Shown here: positions 45,260 to 56,119 of the stretch, piece after piece | How the letters are laid out: every line of letters starts with the position of its first letter | How positions within the stretch are numbered: position 1 is the stretch's first letter | DNA from: Diospyros lotus | Lineage: Eukaryota; Streptophyta; Magnoliopsida; Ericales; Ebenaceae | Assembly: GCF_014633365.1 (NCBI RefSeq) | Contig: NC_068351.1 | Span: 21,441,366 to 21,505,365 of the forward strand | Length of the DNA stretch: 64,000 nucleotides | Direction of reading: 5' to 3' | Translations under genes and position numbers: made by a program | Notes under the pieces: generated by a model | What the model saw: the letters and a program-made list of their open reading frames with translations, nothing else | Database searches by the model: none | What the model was told of the DNA's origin: nothing

Positions 45260-45770
45260 GTTGATAATGATGATGATGAATGTGGTATTTGACGAAGAAG
45301 AAGAAGAACCCTAGAGAGAGAGAGAGAGAGAAGTGTTTGTGTATTATTAATATTGTTGTTGTAACTGCCTTTTCCTTAATAGATTCGGATTGGCAAACAA
45401 CGTAGTAAGGCGGTTGGCCGAGTTGTGCGATGATTTTCTATGATTGGCCCTCATGTTCCTTACAATTACGGGGGTGCCATAGTGGGATGAAATGACTAAA
45501 TTACCCCTGTTGTACTGTAGTTATTCCAGTCCAGACCGTTGCGATTCTTAAGCGCTAATTCACTATTTAATATTCTTTTTTGGGAAGAAGAATATATTTA
45601 AAGCGAAGCAGATTTAAAAGACAGCACCGAGATTTTTTTTGATGGTTGGATTAATTACTAATATTATTATTATTCAGATTTAGATTAATTAATTATTTTT
45701 TCTTTAATTGAAAAATCAAAAAATGCATAGTAAAAAAGTAGCTGGCCAACAAGGGGAATGAGGTGAGTAC
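45260..45770 (-). promoter_or_regulatory. Tetraspanin 5' UTR and upstream region
   Basis: Minus strand upstream of the ATG: a (TC)n run (45332-45313) followed by AGGGTTCTTCTTCTTC, the CT-rich leader and telo-box-like AGGGTT common in plant 5' UTRs. TATA-like AT-rich DNA lies near 45340-45360, but no single box stands out. From 45400 to 45770 I see no further signal. Confidence 0.45.
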
Positions 45771-46493
45771 CAGGGATGGTAATTGCAATTAAAATTGTGG
45801 GAAATTGAACCGAATCGAAATTGAACTAGTCAATGCTGTTAAAAATCGTTTGAGTAGGTAATGGTTTAGTTTGGGAAAAAATCGAACATTATTTTAATGG
45901 GTATGGTTTGGTTATGATTTTCACTAAATTCAAACCAAAATTCGAATAGAAACCAAACCAAATGTGTGGGTAATTGAACCAAACTAAACCAAATATATAT
46001 ATATAATATATTTATTTATTTAATATATTATATATACACATATATATATTGACTAATGCATTTTTTTACAAGTATTTTAACAATACATTACAAATATATA
46101 AAATATTTAACATTTATAAAGTAATTAACAAATAAAAATAAAACATAATCTTAAATTATTTTATTTTTATCAATCAAATAATTATATCTAAGAAATTTGA
46201 AAATAATTTGTAACTTTATGCATGAAGAATGTAACTTTATTAGAGTTTGTCTTTATTTGTTGTGGAGTTATAAAATTTTTTTATGAATGCTATTTGAACG
46301 AGTTTGTCTTTGTTTGTTGGTATGGATCATACTAAAAAAAATCATGGTTAAAATCGAAACTGAATGATTTGGTTATAGTTTTTAATTTTTAAAACTAATG
46401 AGTAATGGTTTGGTTTTAGTTTTAATAGTTTAAGTTTAGTTTGGTTATGATTTTGGCAAAAATCGAAACCAAACCAAACTATTACCAACTCTA
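45771..46493. mobile_element. hAT-type MITE
   Basis: 723 bp, AT-rich, with terminal inverted repeats CAGGGATGGTAAT at the left and ATTACCAACTCTA at the right. An imperfect 8-bp target duplication flanks it: GTGAGTAC (45763-45770) and GCGAGCAC (46494-46501), two transitions apart. Words like AACCAAACCAAA and TTTGGTT recur toward both ends, giving long self-complementarity. No transposase. It sits about 510 bp upstream of the tetraspanin start. Confidence 0.78.
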
Positions 46494-46501
46494 GCGAGCA
46501 C

Positions 46502-47745
46502 GATGCTCAAGCCAGATATATAAACCTCTTCGAGAGAGCAAGATGGCAAAATCAACTTAGCTACCGTGAATATATTTTTTATCACTATAGTTGCTCAAAG
46601 ACAATAAAAAAAATTATATTTTAAAATTAGTCGTCAGACTATCTAAAACTTGTAAGGCAAAAAATAATTAGAGGACGAAAAAAATTTCATACACAAATGT
46701 TTCGATATTTAAATCAAATATTTAAAATTACAAAAGACCGTGGAGTATTAGTTGGAGTCGATGTCCCAAATGTACCTCTTAAGGGTCTCTCTATTTATTA
46801 AAGAGGTTGGAAATTTATGACAAGTATTCATGGTATTCTAAAATCTATTAAGAATAAAAAAAAAATGCTATTGGTATATCTTTGTGTATTCTTTGCGCTA
46901 CATAAAAGTGTACCAATGACAAAAAAATTCATCATGAGGTGCGTGAGGCGCAAAATATTTTGGTCATAATATCCCTTTATGTAGTCCAAAATATACAAAA
47001 TGATTGTACATCTAGCATGATTCAGAATAAAAATCTTACAAATAAATCTTAAAAGGTCTCCTGCTGCTCCTTTCTTCCCCTTGCGGGTTTATATTGCGGG
47101 TAAGTCTCAGAGAGTCGTTCAAGTCTCTAGGAGCTCCTTATGATGGTCTTCTTAAGCCATTGTTGGATCTTTACTCTTATGGGCTTAGGCTTTTACCTAT
47201 GATACATCAATTGTTCCCTATTTTTTTTTTTTTTTCAAGTCTCTTGGAAGGAAGAGTGTGATGTACTATTCTGCAAGAGACTCAGAGGTTTTTCTTCCTT
47301 AGGGTTGAGTCCATGTGGTTTCTTGTAGACCTTTCTTGATAGGATTAATTTTTCCATTTTCATAATATGCAGTTGTGATCTTCTAGTGCCTTTTTATCGT
47401 GTAGTTAAGATTTTTCACGCCACTTTGTCTTCTTAGGCTTACCCTATAAAAGGGGGCCTTAATCATTTTCTTTTACCTTTCCACTTACTTTTTACTGGCT
47501 CAAATCATCTCAAGCACTCTTGTGGTTGCTTACTTTCAACTCTCCCAGGGACTGTTTTGTATACCTCACAGAGACAGACACCTTCTGGATCATCTTTGTA
47601 GACTTGCTCATCTTTTTGTACGTTTCTAGTGTCCTCGAGACCTTTACCCTTCTTTGGCAACCTATCACTCTTCCACAGATAAGCTATTTCTTTTTGTTCG
47701 TGTCTCCTGTAGTCTTTTAAGTCTTCCAAAAGATTCCTCTTGTAT
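46502..47745 (+). promoter_or_regulatory. LTR-like promoter region upstream of gypsy-type-transposon gene copy 3
   Basis: Non-coding DNA with a TATA box (CTATAAAAGGGGG, 47445-47457). Upstream are words such as TCTCAGAGAG, GTCTCTAGGAG, GTCTCTTGGAAG and GAGACTCAGAG (47100-47300), echoing 2391-2830 and 17329-19269. It is separated from its likely gene (start 49949) by an inserted LTR. 46502-47000 shows nothing recognisable. Confidence 0.4.
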
Positions 47746-49930
47746 TTTGATTTATTAAAAATATATTTTTTAATAATTAAATACATTCTCAATAAATTTG
47801 ATTTATTGATGTTCTTCAAACTATTTTAAATTTTTTCTTAAATTGGAGAACTTTATACTCGTATATCTCTTCAAAATAGTGGAGTATATTTATGTATTAG
47901 TCGAGTATGTTATAAAGCTTGTAAGAAAACCTTTATAAAAATTGACTAAGTTGAAAAAGCTTTTTGATATAATCAATTGAGTATTGCTCATCATTCTTAC
48001 AAAATCAATTGAGTATATGATTTGGTCCAATCAACTATGATAAGTTTTTACTCGAGTATATTATGTAAAGTTCTATTATTTTAAAGCTAAATCAAGTATG
48101 GTGCTTTTAAAATCAAGTAAAGATCTTTCATCACTTGAATAAACTTTTTCTGAATAATCGAGTATCTTGAAAATTATATAATCTGAGCATCTTATTACTC
48201 AAGTAAAGCTTATTTTTCAATTGATTAATGTATTTTATAAATCGAGTAAATATATATATATATATATATATTAACTAGTCGAGTGAAGATAGATTGATCT
48301 CTGGCTATGTCTTTAAACCTAAAAACAATCGAGTAACTAATGTTGGTATTCGAGTGAAGTTATATGTTAGTCCGAGTAATCCTAACCTTGTAATCGAGTG
48401 AATAATGCAAAGTCTCTATACTTGTTGAGTTAGAGTAATAACTTGGTCATACTCGAGTAAGCCCTCTACATAATCGATTACTTGAAAAGTTCAATTGAAT
48501 AAGGTGTTACATTAGTTGAGTAAGCACATATATTAGCCAATTAATTGTTGTCAGACTTTGAAAAATAGAGTCATTACTTAGAGAAGAAAGAAATAATTGT
48601 TTTTGACCGTTTAAGTTTTAACACTTTATTTTAAGAAATCTGATTATGTCATCTTATAACAAGATGATAAATATGCAAAATGTCTATCTTTATACTATGC
48701 ATATCTTTCTTGACAAATTTGTCGACTGTTATCAGTCAAATCAAAAGAAGTTGTGAGTATGTGCAGGTAACAGGACAAAATTCAAGTATCAAAACTTCTA
48801 TAAAAGGCCAAGTGCTACAAGAGATCAAGTGCTAATGTCAAAGCAATGTAAAGCCAATATAAACCTAAATACAACAAAGCTGAATTCATTTTTTGACAAA
48901 ATTAATTGCTTGAGTGATAATCTTCATGCTCATCTTCTTTCACTTCAAGCTATTATCTGATCAAGCTTTATGAAGATTTTCTTAAACCAACTAATTATAA
49001 ATAATAAAGTTGAGTGTTTTATTGATTCATAACATGTAACTCTCTTTTGTTGATGAGAATATTTGCATTCATTCTATTATCTCATTTTTTCTTTTGAAAA
49101 ATCCTTTCTCAATAGTTGTGAAACTTGTAATAGGTTATGCTAGATCCTTTGAAAGGCAATATTTTGGTTATGGCTAAGCCAAAAGTGAAAAGTCAACTAT
49201 AGAGATTACTGCTTAGCCTACAAAAATAGAGGTTACATATGTTCCTATAAAAGCTGGAGTTCCTACTTAGCCATGAAAAGTAGAGGTTCTAGTTGAGCTT
49301 ATAAAAACTATATATGAGTTGTAGTTGATCCCTAAAAAGTAAAATCCTTTAGTAGATTTTTTAAAATCTTTAGTGATGAGTTAAGATAGTCGACTAGATT
49401 TGTTGGCTAAACTCAAAAATGTTGTGCTCTTGTTTTTTTTTTTTTTTTTTTTTGCTTCTTATGTTTTTAATGGTATTTCTTTCCACCTATTATACAATGT
49501 ATTCTCATTTGGTTTTTATTTTGTCTAGCATCAAGCAAAATGCTTCAGTTTTTATTGCATGCATAAAAGATTTACTAATCTCTCCGATGTCATGTTTATT
49601 TCTCAAATGCATATTTTTGTTCATGAGATTTTGTAGACTAAAATCTAGTAAAGTAAGCAAAATGATATTGTTGTCATCATAACTTTTTTCTTATTCTTAG
49701 CTTCAAATGTTGCATATTATCTATAAATATATATTCTATGGTTGAAATATGTTTAGATTAATCTTTGTGAAAAAACTTTTAATGCATATAATTTTATATC
49801 AATCTACTGCAACCTTCTATGTTATGAAAAATATCATTTCAAATTAGATTTGATCTATAATATTGTTAATATTGTAAAAATATTCAAAACGCCCAATTCA
49901 TCCCCACTCTTTGGTGATCTTTCACTCTGT
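47746..49930 (+). mobile_element. SIRE-like solo LTR
   Basis: Roughly 2.2 kb, boundaries approximate. It has a word array (47870-48545), then a TATA box (CTATAAAAGG, 48798-48807), a transcribed part, and an end resembling element A's LTR end (CCCAATTCATCCCC ... TTGGTGAT). No primer site follows and no pol is near, so it is solo or truncated. It separates the promoter-like region at 47445 from the ORF starting at 49949. A T-run of about 21 lies near 49433. Confidence 0.5.
47870..48545. repeat. ATCGAGTAA word array
   Basis: About twenty units such as AATCGAGTAA, ACTCGAGTA, AGTCGAGTG, ATTCGAGTG, and decayed CAATTGAGTA or AATCAAGTA. ACTCGAGT, a perfect 8-bp palindrome, occurs near 48052 and 48450. 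The TCGA core has a central CpG, and variants replace it with TG or CA. Upstream of the TATA box at 48798. Confidence 0.72.
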
Positions 49931-49948
49931 ATAATTGGTTAGTTAAAA

Positions 49949-51660
49949 ATGGCTAGGTCCAAGCAGGTTATTAGGGATGTCTTGCCCAAAGAACTAAGTA
50001 GGCTTCTTGGCAGGGGTTTTAATTTTGATGAGGAGGATCTTAACAAGGTGAACGGGGAGTGCGTTTTTCCCATTTCTTGTTGATTATGAGGTAAGATTAC
50101 CTGTATAGGGGGAAACTTGTACCACCTTCATTACCGAAGACTACTTAGACACTCATTAAGCTTATTTGGTATTAGGCCTTCGATTTCCCCGTTCGAATTT
50201 TGGCCTTAAATTTTTTAGGACTTTCCACTTAGTCTTGGCCCAACTCCATCCTAATGAATGGGCTCAAGTTGTGGCTTTCTCCATCTTAGAGATGGGAAAT
50301 GGGCGAGCCGGGCCGGGCCGACCCGCATCCCGCTTGGCCCACCAATTTGGTGGGCTGGGCCAAATTTGACCCACGAGGGAGATGGGTCGGGCCAAGCCAA
50401 GGAAATGGAAACTTGGGCCTGGCACAGCCCTGTGGCCCTTAATAAATGGGCCAAAGTGGGCCGGGCCGGCCCGTGGGCCATTTATTTTTAATTTTTTTAT
50501 ATATAATTTTTTAAATATAATTTTTTATTTTTTCCCAAATGTAACTAATATTTTTTAAAATATGTTTATTAATGTTTACTTATAATTTTGATATTTGTAA
50601 AATTATGATGTTTACAGTAAACATTATGTTTACAAAAATTACACTAAAATTATGTTTACAAACATTACAATAAAATTTTGTTTACAAGAAACATAATTTT
50701 TAATTATTATGTTTATAATTATTAAATACAAACATAATTTTTTAAATATTTTTTTATTTTTTGGTGGGCCGGGCCGGGCCATTTTAGCGGGCCAGTTGAT
50801 GGACCGGCCCACGAGCTATTTTGGTGGGTCGGGCCGGGCCGCGGACCACATATTGCTGGCTCGACACGACCCTCATTTTGCTAGGTGTGCCGGCCCGGCC
50901 CGTCCAGTTTGCTACAGTAACGAGCCGGGCTATGAGGCGGGCCGGCCCATGGGCCGCCCGACCCATTTCCCATCTCTACTCCATCCTATGCCATTAGAGG
51001 GGGTGATGGCATCGCCTGAGTTGTTTAGTTGTTTCTAGAGGCTTAGGGGAGTAGAACAAAGGGTCAATTTTTGTACCTTTTATTGAATTCCAGGGATAGA
51101 CAAGTTGTTTGTTGACTTCCCCAATAAGACAAAAGGCTTCAAAAGTAACTAGCTTGTGGTGAAGCCTAGCTATTTGGGATGACCCCCTCCCTCAGTCACT
51201 AATACTAGGATCAAGAGCGTGAGGAATGGGCAACTAAATTTCTTGCTCCCAAAATTGTTCTCCCCATTTATAGTGCAGCAATACCACATTTAGTGTCCCC
51301 TGTCCTTGCTCATCTTCACAAGACCTTGTTTAGAGGGAATATTTTTGCTGCAAGTTGGGGGTTTTCAATCGATGGTTTAGCAGGCCCTTTTAGGACTTTT
51401 AGTGAGGGTATGACATTTTCCCTTGTTTCTCTCTTAGGGGGTAGTGTCTCTCTTTTCAAAGATCCTCCAAGAGATGTTGTTTAATCATCATACTCCTCTT
51501 CGAACAATGAATAAAGAGAAAAGAACCAAAGGAAGAGATGAGGCTTACTTGCACATTTCTATGTCCTCACATGAGCGAGTTTCTCATGAGGATACTTTAA
51601 CTTTTGTCTTTTTTTTTTTTTTTTTCTTTTGTCTTACTATAGTCATAGTCTTCTCTTGTT
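49949..51660 (+). pseudogene. 'Putative gypsy type transposon' gene, copy 3, split by a MITE
   Basis: Starts with the ATG at 49949 (MARSKQVIRDVLPKELSRLL), then stops near 50083. The PF04195-like core is clear before the MITE (LVLAQLHPNEWAQVVAFSI, 50225-50286). It resumes after it with MASPELFSCF (51007), GIDKLFVDFPNKTKGFKSN (51094-51150) and LVVKPSYLG, with stops where Trp is expected. A Lys-rich tail (51506-51570) precedes a T-rich intron-like tract. It is broken by the hAT MITE at 50287-50978 and by several stops. Confidence 0.62.
50287..50978. mobile_element. GC-ended hAT-type MITE
   Basis: 692 bp with terminal inverted repeats TAGAGATGGGAAATGGG and their complement, flanked by CTCCATCT (50279-50286) and CTCCATCC (50979-50986), a 7-of-8 target duplication. 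The outer 200 bp on each side are full of GGGCCGGGCC-type words (GGCCCGGCCC on the other arm) and would pair with each other. The centre (50480-50760) is very AT-rich. No coding content; overlapping open frames in the GC arms are symmetry artefacts. Confidence 0.88.
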
Positions 51661-51757
51661 AGTGTTCTATCTTTAGTTACTTATACCTGCCTTTTTGTTT
51701 TACAAAAATGGGACATTTTGGGGACACCTTCAGAGATGAAGCATTCAGTTGTCCAAG

Positions 51758-53124
51758 CACCACAAGAAGCTTCACTTTTAGTGGCGGGCATGGTCATCAC
51801 TAAAAGCATAAAAAGTTTGAGTGGCAGTCAAAGGGGTGGCCACAAGCAACCACTAAAAACTGTCACTAATGGTATTAGTTGCAATTATTGTCTGCTTATC
51901 ATTAAAAGAACACATTCAATGGCAACCTAATAAGGCTGTCACAAAAAATAATTTTTTAATGACAACCATAGTCCTTCCCCACTAATAGTTTTATTTATTT
52001 TTTGGTTACAGCATTGGCTGTCACAAATAATTTCCATTTAGTTACCATTATTACCAGCTTTTGCTATTTATTCTCTTCAGTGAGGGCCATAGCTTGTCAC
52101 AAATAATGTATTTTTGTGATGGCTTATATGATGACCACGAGTAATATATTTAGTGAGAATCAGTAGCTATCACAAAAGGACATTTTTTAGCGACAGTTGC
52201 ACATGTTTGTCACTAAAAATGACAAAAAAAAAAAAGAAGACTATTTTTAGTGACGGTTTTATATTGATTGTCACTAAAGGTAATTTTTAATAAATTTTTT
52301 CCCAACCCGCTTGTTTTCTACATTTTAAACCTTGTTGCTTTAATTAATAAATTACTTCCAAAATAAATAACAATCTACTTAAAAAAACTTATATTCTAAC
52401 TCAATAAAATATCATACAACAAATCATCACAACAATCAAAGCACTTCCATTTCATAAAAAAACTTACAATCTAATTCAATAAAACATCCTATGATCATCA
52501 AGAAACTTCAGAACACTTTCATTTGAAACTTAATGGTAGATACACAAAGCCTGCTAACAATCATATATGGCCATAATATATATACAAACAATTATTGTCA
52601 AAAAAGACAACTAACACTTTATATTCAAGTAAACATCTAGTCAAAAGTGATATCCAAAAAAGACAGCCTACCATTTACATCCAAGTAAGTATCTAATCAA
52701 TGGATAGATAGATTCAAGCAAATAGGTCCAGTCCATTGTTGTTTCCAATCTTTCTTGCCCTAACATCTTCCATAAAAGCTTCAAAAGTTGATTGTCTTTG
52801 TTTAACTTGGTCCAATTTCGATGTCATGCAAACTAATTCTGTCGATAACCCTTCGTTTTTCTCTCTCAAAACTAGCATTTCACTTTTCAAACCATCATTA
52901 TGTTGTCGCAATTGTTCTAATTCTATAATGAGCTCATGACAAGACAGACTCTTCCCAAAGACAAAAGGAGGAGTTAGTCCCAATCCATACCCAAGAACAC
53001 ACCCATGTCTTTCTTTCCCCATTACTAGAGAGAAAATTTCAGCTACACGACCCTAGTCAAGCTCCATAGGGGGCCTCCCTCCCCTAGTGGCAACACTGCC
53101 ACCAAAGCATTTCCCTGAATATGA
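51758..53124 (-). mobile_element. CACTA (En/Spm) remnant
   Basis: The left end reads CACCACAAGAAG, one base from the CACTACAAGAA terminus, followed at once by TTTTAGTGGCGG. Subterminal words (TTAGTGACGG, GTCACTAAAA) recur to about 52290. An AT-rich stretch without signal follows (52291-52713), then a transposase-gene fragment in minus orientation. The other terminus is missing. Confidence 0.65.
52714..53022 (-). pseudogene. Plant transposase (Transposase_24-like) C-terminal fragment
   Basis: 102 residues open from 53022: MGKERHGCVLGYGLGLTPPF, then a coiled coil (ELEQLRQHNDGLKSEMLVLR...). The GxGxxPT-like block followed by a coiled coil fits the C-terminus of the plant Ptta/En/Spm transposase family (PF03004). 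The frame upstream to 53122 shows related sequence with a stop near 53055. Truncated, lacking the rest of the protein. Confidence 0.6.
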
Positions 53125-53499
53125 GGAGGGTCCTACACAATGGGTAAACTTAATAACTCCAACATTTGAAAATCCTTCCAAGAAAGGAATTGATAATCAT
53201 TCGTAAGGAATTCTAATCCCAAAAGGGAAAGATAAATGTCATCTATAAGAATCCAAATCCTATCAAGATTCTAAAAAGTCAAGATAGACGTTATCTGTAA
53301 GAATCCTAATCGTGAACTACTTCAGATTATTTCTTGCTTCTTTATAAATAGGTAGACACTCATTCTAGAAAAGGTACGTCTCTAATACTAGTTTTAATAC
53401 GGCCTCTATCATCTTCAGTGTCTAACTTAAGCATCAAAGTGTTTGCGTAGAGACCTTCATGCGTCTTCTGACTATTTTCTTCCTTGCAAACTTAGGCAG
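53125..53499 (+). repeat. LTR-like promoter fragment
   Basis: Contains TATAAATA (53343-53350) followed by AGACACTCATTCTAGAAAAGG, resembling the R region of Tat-type gypsy LTRs. Direct similarity exists between 53205-53240 and 53275-53310 (ATAAGAATCC-type repeats). It is probably the truncated LTR of an element other than K. Confidence 0.4.
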
Positions 53500-54149
53500 T
53501 GTTACGGGCATTTTCTGAACCGCCTTGGGCTATTGACGAGACTACAGTAGGTTGGAAATGGTTTGATGATAAGGCCCAACATCTCCAAGTCCAATGGGCC
53601 CAAGGCCGAAGCTATCTTTGCGAGGTCGCATAATTGCTAAAGCGTGAGCTCTGATTACGATAGCGAGCGAGCTCCCAACGATGGCTCTAGCTCGCTGGTC
53701 AACCAATCAGCTCGCAAAGAAGACCACAAAGCAGAATAACCGGATCTGATGTCTACTTATCATTATTCGTGGAAAGCCAGTCCCCGCATGGTGCGGAACT
53801 TTTACTCCCTATTTTATGGAGATAATGGCATATTGTCCCTCACAATATAGCCCTACTACTTTAAACTTTATGTAAATTGTTAATATCCCACACTACAAAT
53901 AGGAGATCAAAAGCTATTGTACAGGCATGATAAACTATTACTCTACAAAAAATGATTAGAGAACAATCGTGGACTAGGCATCATTCTGGCAGAACCACGT
54001 AAAAAACTCTTGTGCATTGTGTGTTGATGGTGTTATTTGTTCTCTTCCCCTCGTATTCGTGATTACTGGATTAGTACGAGCCATCGAATCTCAGTCGATT
54101 ATTTCTGAATATTGACATTTTGGCCCTAGAAGAAGGGTCGTTCTAATCA

Positions 54150-55975
54150 ATGTCAATGGCAAGGGAGAGACATACAAAAATTTCAAAAGTGGCCGCCAAT
54201 CAACCCAAAGATCATGCTAGTTGGCCGCCGAAAATTGCGCTTATAGGGGGTGCGGTCGTGACCGCTGTAGTTGTTTTTGTTCCCCCATTGACTGGAACAA
54301 CCTCAGGAATCCCCTTGTGGCTTCCCTATCAGTCGGCGAACCCTGTTCCAGGGACAAAAGCAGTTCAATCTTGGCAGCAACGTCAAGAGGCATTGGAGTA
54401 TACAATCAGGCAGCTCGCGGATGCGGTTAGAACTTTAGCCCAAACATAAGTCCGAGTCGTACAAAATCGGGTGGAAGTCGCACCACTGGGAGGCATCTCA
54501 CAACCTCGAGATGAAAGACTCGTTCTAGATGAAAGGGAAGGTAGAGGAACATTACAGAGGCCTGGATCTGTGCATTCCTCGAACTCACAGTTCGGGAGAT
54601 TGGAGGAACGACGATCTGGGGGAAAGGGACTGGAGTCTCACCCCACAAACCCGAGAATGAGAGCAAATCGTTATGAAGACCGCCATGATGAGGTTCATGA
54701 AGGGAGCCAATGATGTGTAGATCCACGCCCAGGAGAGAACTCAGCTAAGATCAACCCAGGTTGCGCTGTTCATTGTAACTTGCCAGGGAATAGGAGACAA
54801 CATCAACCTAGAGCTCGCTATTCGCCAGATCGAGGTAGGAAATTGGAAAGGTAATCTCCCCGAGGGCGATCTTTGGACCAAAATCCAACTGTAGAGGAGT
54901 TATTGCAAAGGGTCCGACAATTGGAGGTGTGATATGGGGATCATGATCGGAAGAGAGAACACGATGAAAGGACCCCATTCTCAAGAGAAGTAGAGCAGGA
55001 GCCTCTACCCCGTAGATTTAAGGTCCCAAACATCCCTCAGTACAATGGAGACGATGACCCCTACGACCATCTGAATGCTTTTAATGTCCAAATGGATCTG
55101 CAGACTTCAAGTTCGCTAGACTAATGTCGGGTATTCCCCGCGACCTTAGGGGATATACCTCGAACATGGTTAAGAAGTCTACCCCCCCTGGTTGTATTTG
55201 TAGCTGGGAAGAATGCCAGAGGAGGTTCATCAACCAATATAGGTCGCTACGGAGGCAACTCGCTCCAACATGTCACCTCACTACAGTTTTCCAGCGATCT
55301 AGTGAATCTTTGAAAGAATACATGGAAAGATTCAGACGCGAGGTCAACAATGTCGAGAGTCTCTCAGATGAGAGTATTTTGACAACGATATCCACAGGAC
55401 TTCAAAAAGATGGGAAGCTCTATGAGAGCATTTAAAAGTCCCCTGTAAGGGAATTGGGTGAATTCTATGAGCGAACTGCAAAAGAGATCAGGTGGGAGGA
55501 AACTTTTGGCTTAAAGAAGCCCAACAACCAAAAGGATACATATGGGAGCAATAACCAGAGTAAGAAGTGGGGAAATGACGACCACGATAAAGGAGGCTAA
55601 GGCCGAAATCCTAATGACTAGGTCACTAAAAAAGTCAGGAATGAGCAGAAAAGTAAGCTACCTCCACACCAAGGTCGCTATGAGCACTATAGTGTCATGT
55701 TAGACACGCGAGATAGGATCGTTGCTGTTGAGAAGGGAAAGAAAAATTTCGGGAGGCCTAATCCCATAAGGAACCCTGATGGGTACAAGAATAAGGATAA
55801 GTTATGCGCTTACCACAACGAGGCAGGACACAACACCTTTGAGTGTTGGGCATTGAAGGATGCGATTAAAGCACTGATCAGGAAAGGTCACTTACATGAT
55901 TATGTGGTGCGGCTGAGGGATCAGTAGCCCCAGCATCCAGCCCAACCAGAACCTCGCCAAGCTCCTGAGTAAGAT
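54150..55975 (+). pseudogene. Tat-like gag (element K)
   Basis: Starts at the ATG at 54150 (MSMARERHTKISKVAANQP). Fragments continue through RFKVPNIPQYNGDDDPYDHL (near 55016), the Gag core with SWEECQRRFINQYRSLRRQL (55203-55262) and SSESLKEYMERFRREVNNV. A zinc-knuckle-like CAYHNEAGHNTFECW follows (near 55806-55850), then ALIRKGHLHDYV, typical of Tat Gag. Stops near 54447, 54711, 54931, 55121 and 55433 break it. Confidence 0.82.
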
Positions 55976-56119
55976 CGGGCATCTACGGTAAGAACTATCT
56001 TCACTATTCATAGTGGGCCTCATATTGCAGGGACCTAAAATAGGTCGCCGAACATTGTGTACGGGAGGCCAATCACCTCTTACTGGCCGGGTATGGAAAA
56101 CAAGGAATACCATCGAAGA

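Noticed and set aside
50166..51038. Gly/Pro/Arg-rich ORFs in the GC-rich segment
   Set aside because: Symmetric products of GGGCCGGGCC words in a MITE; they cross its boundary.
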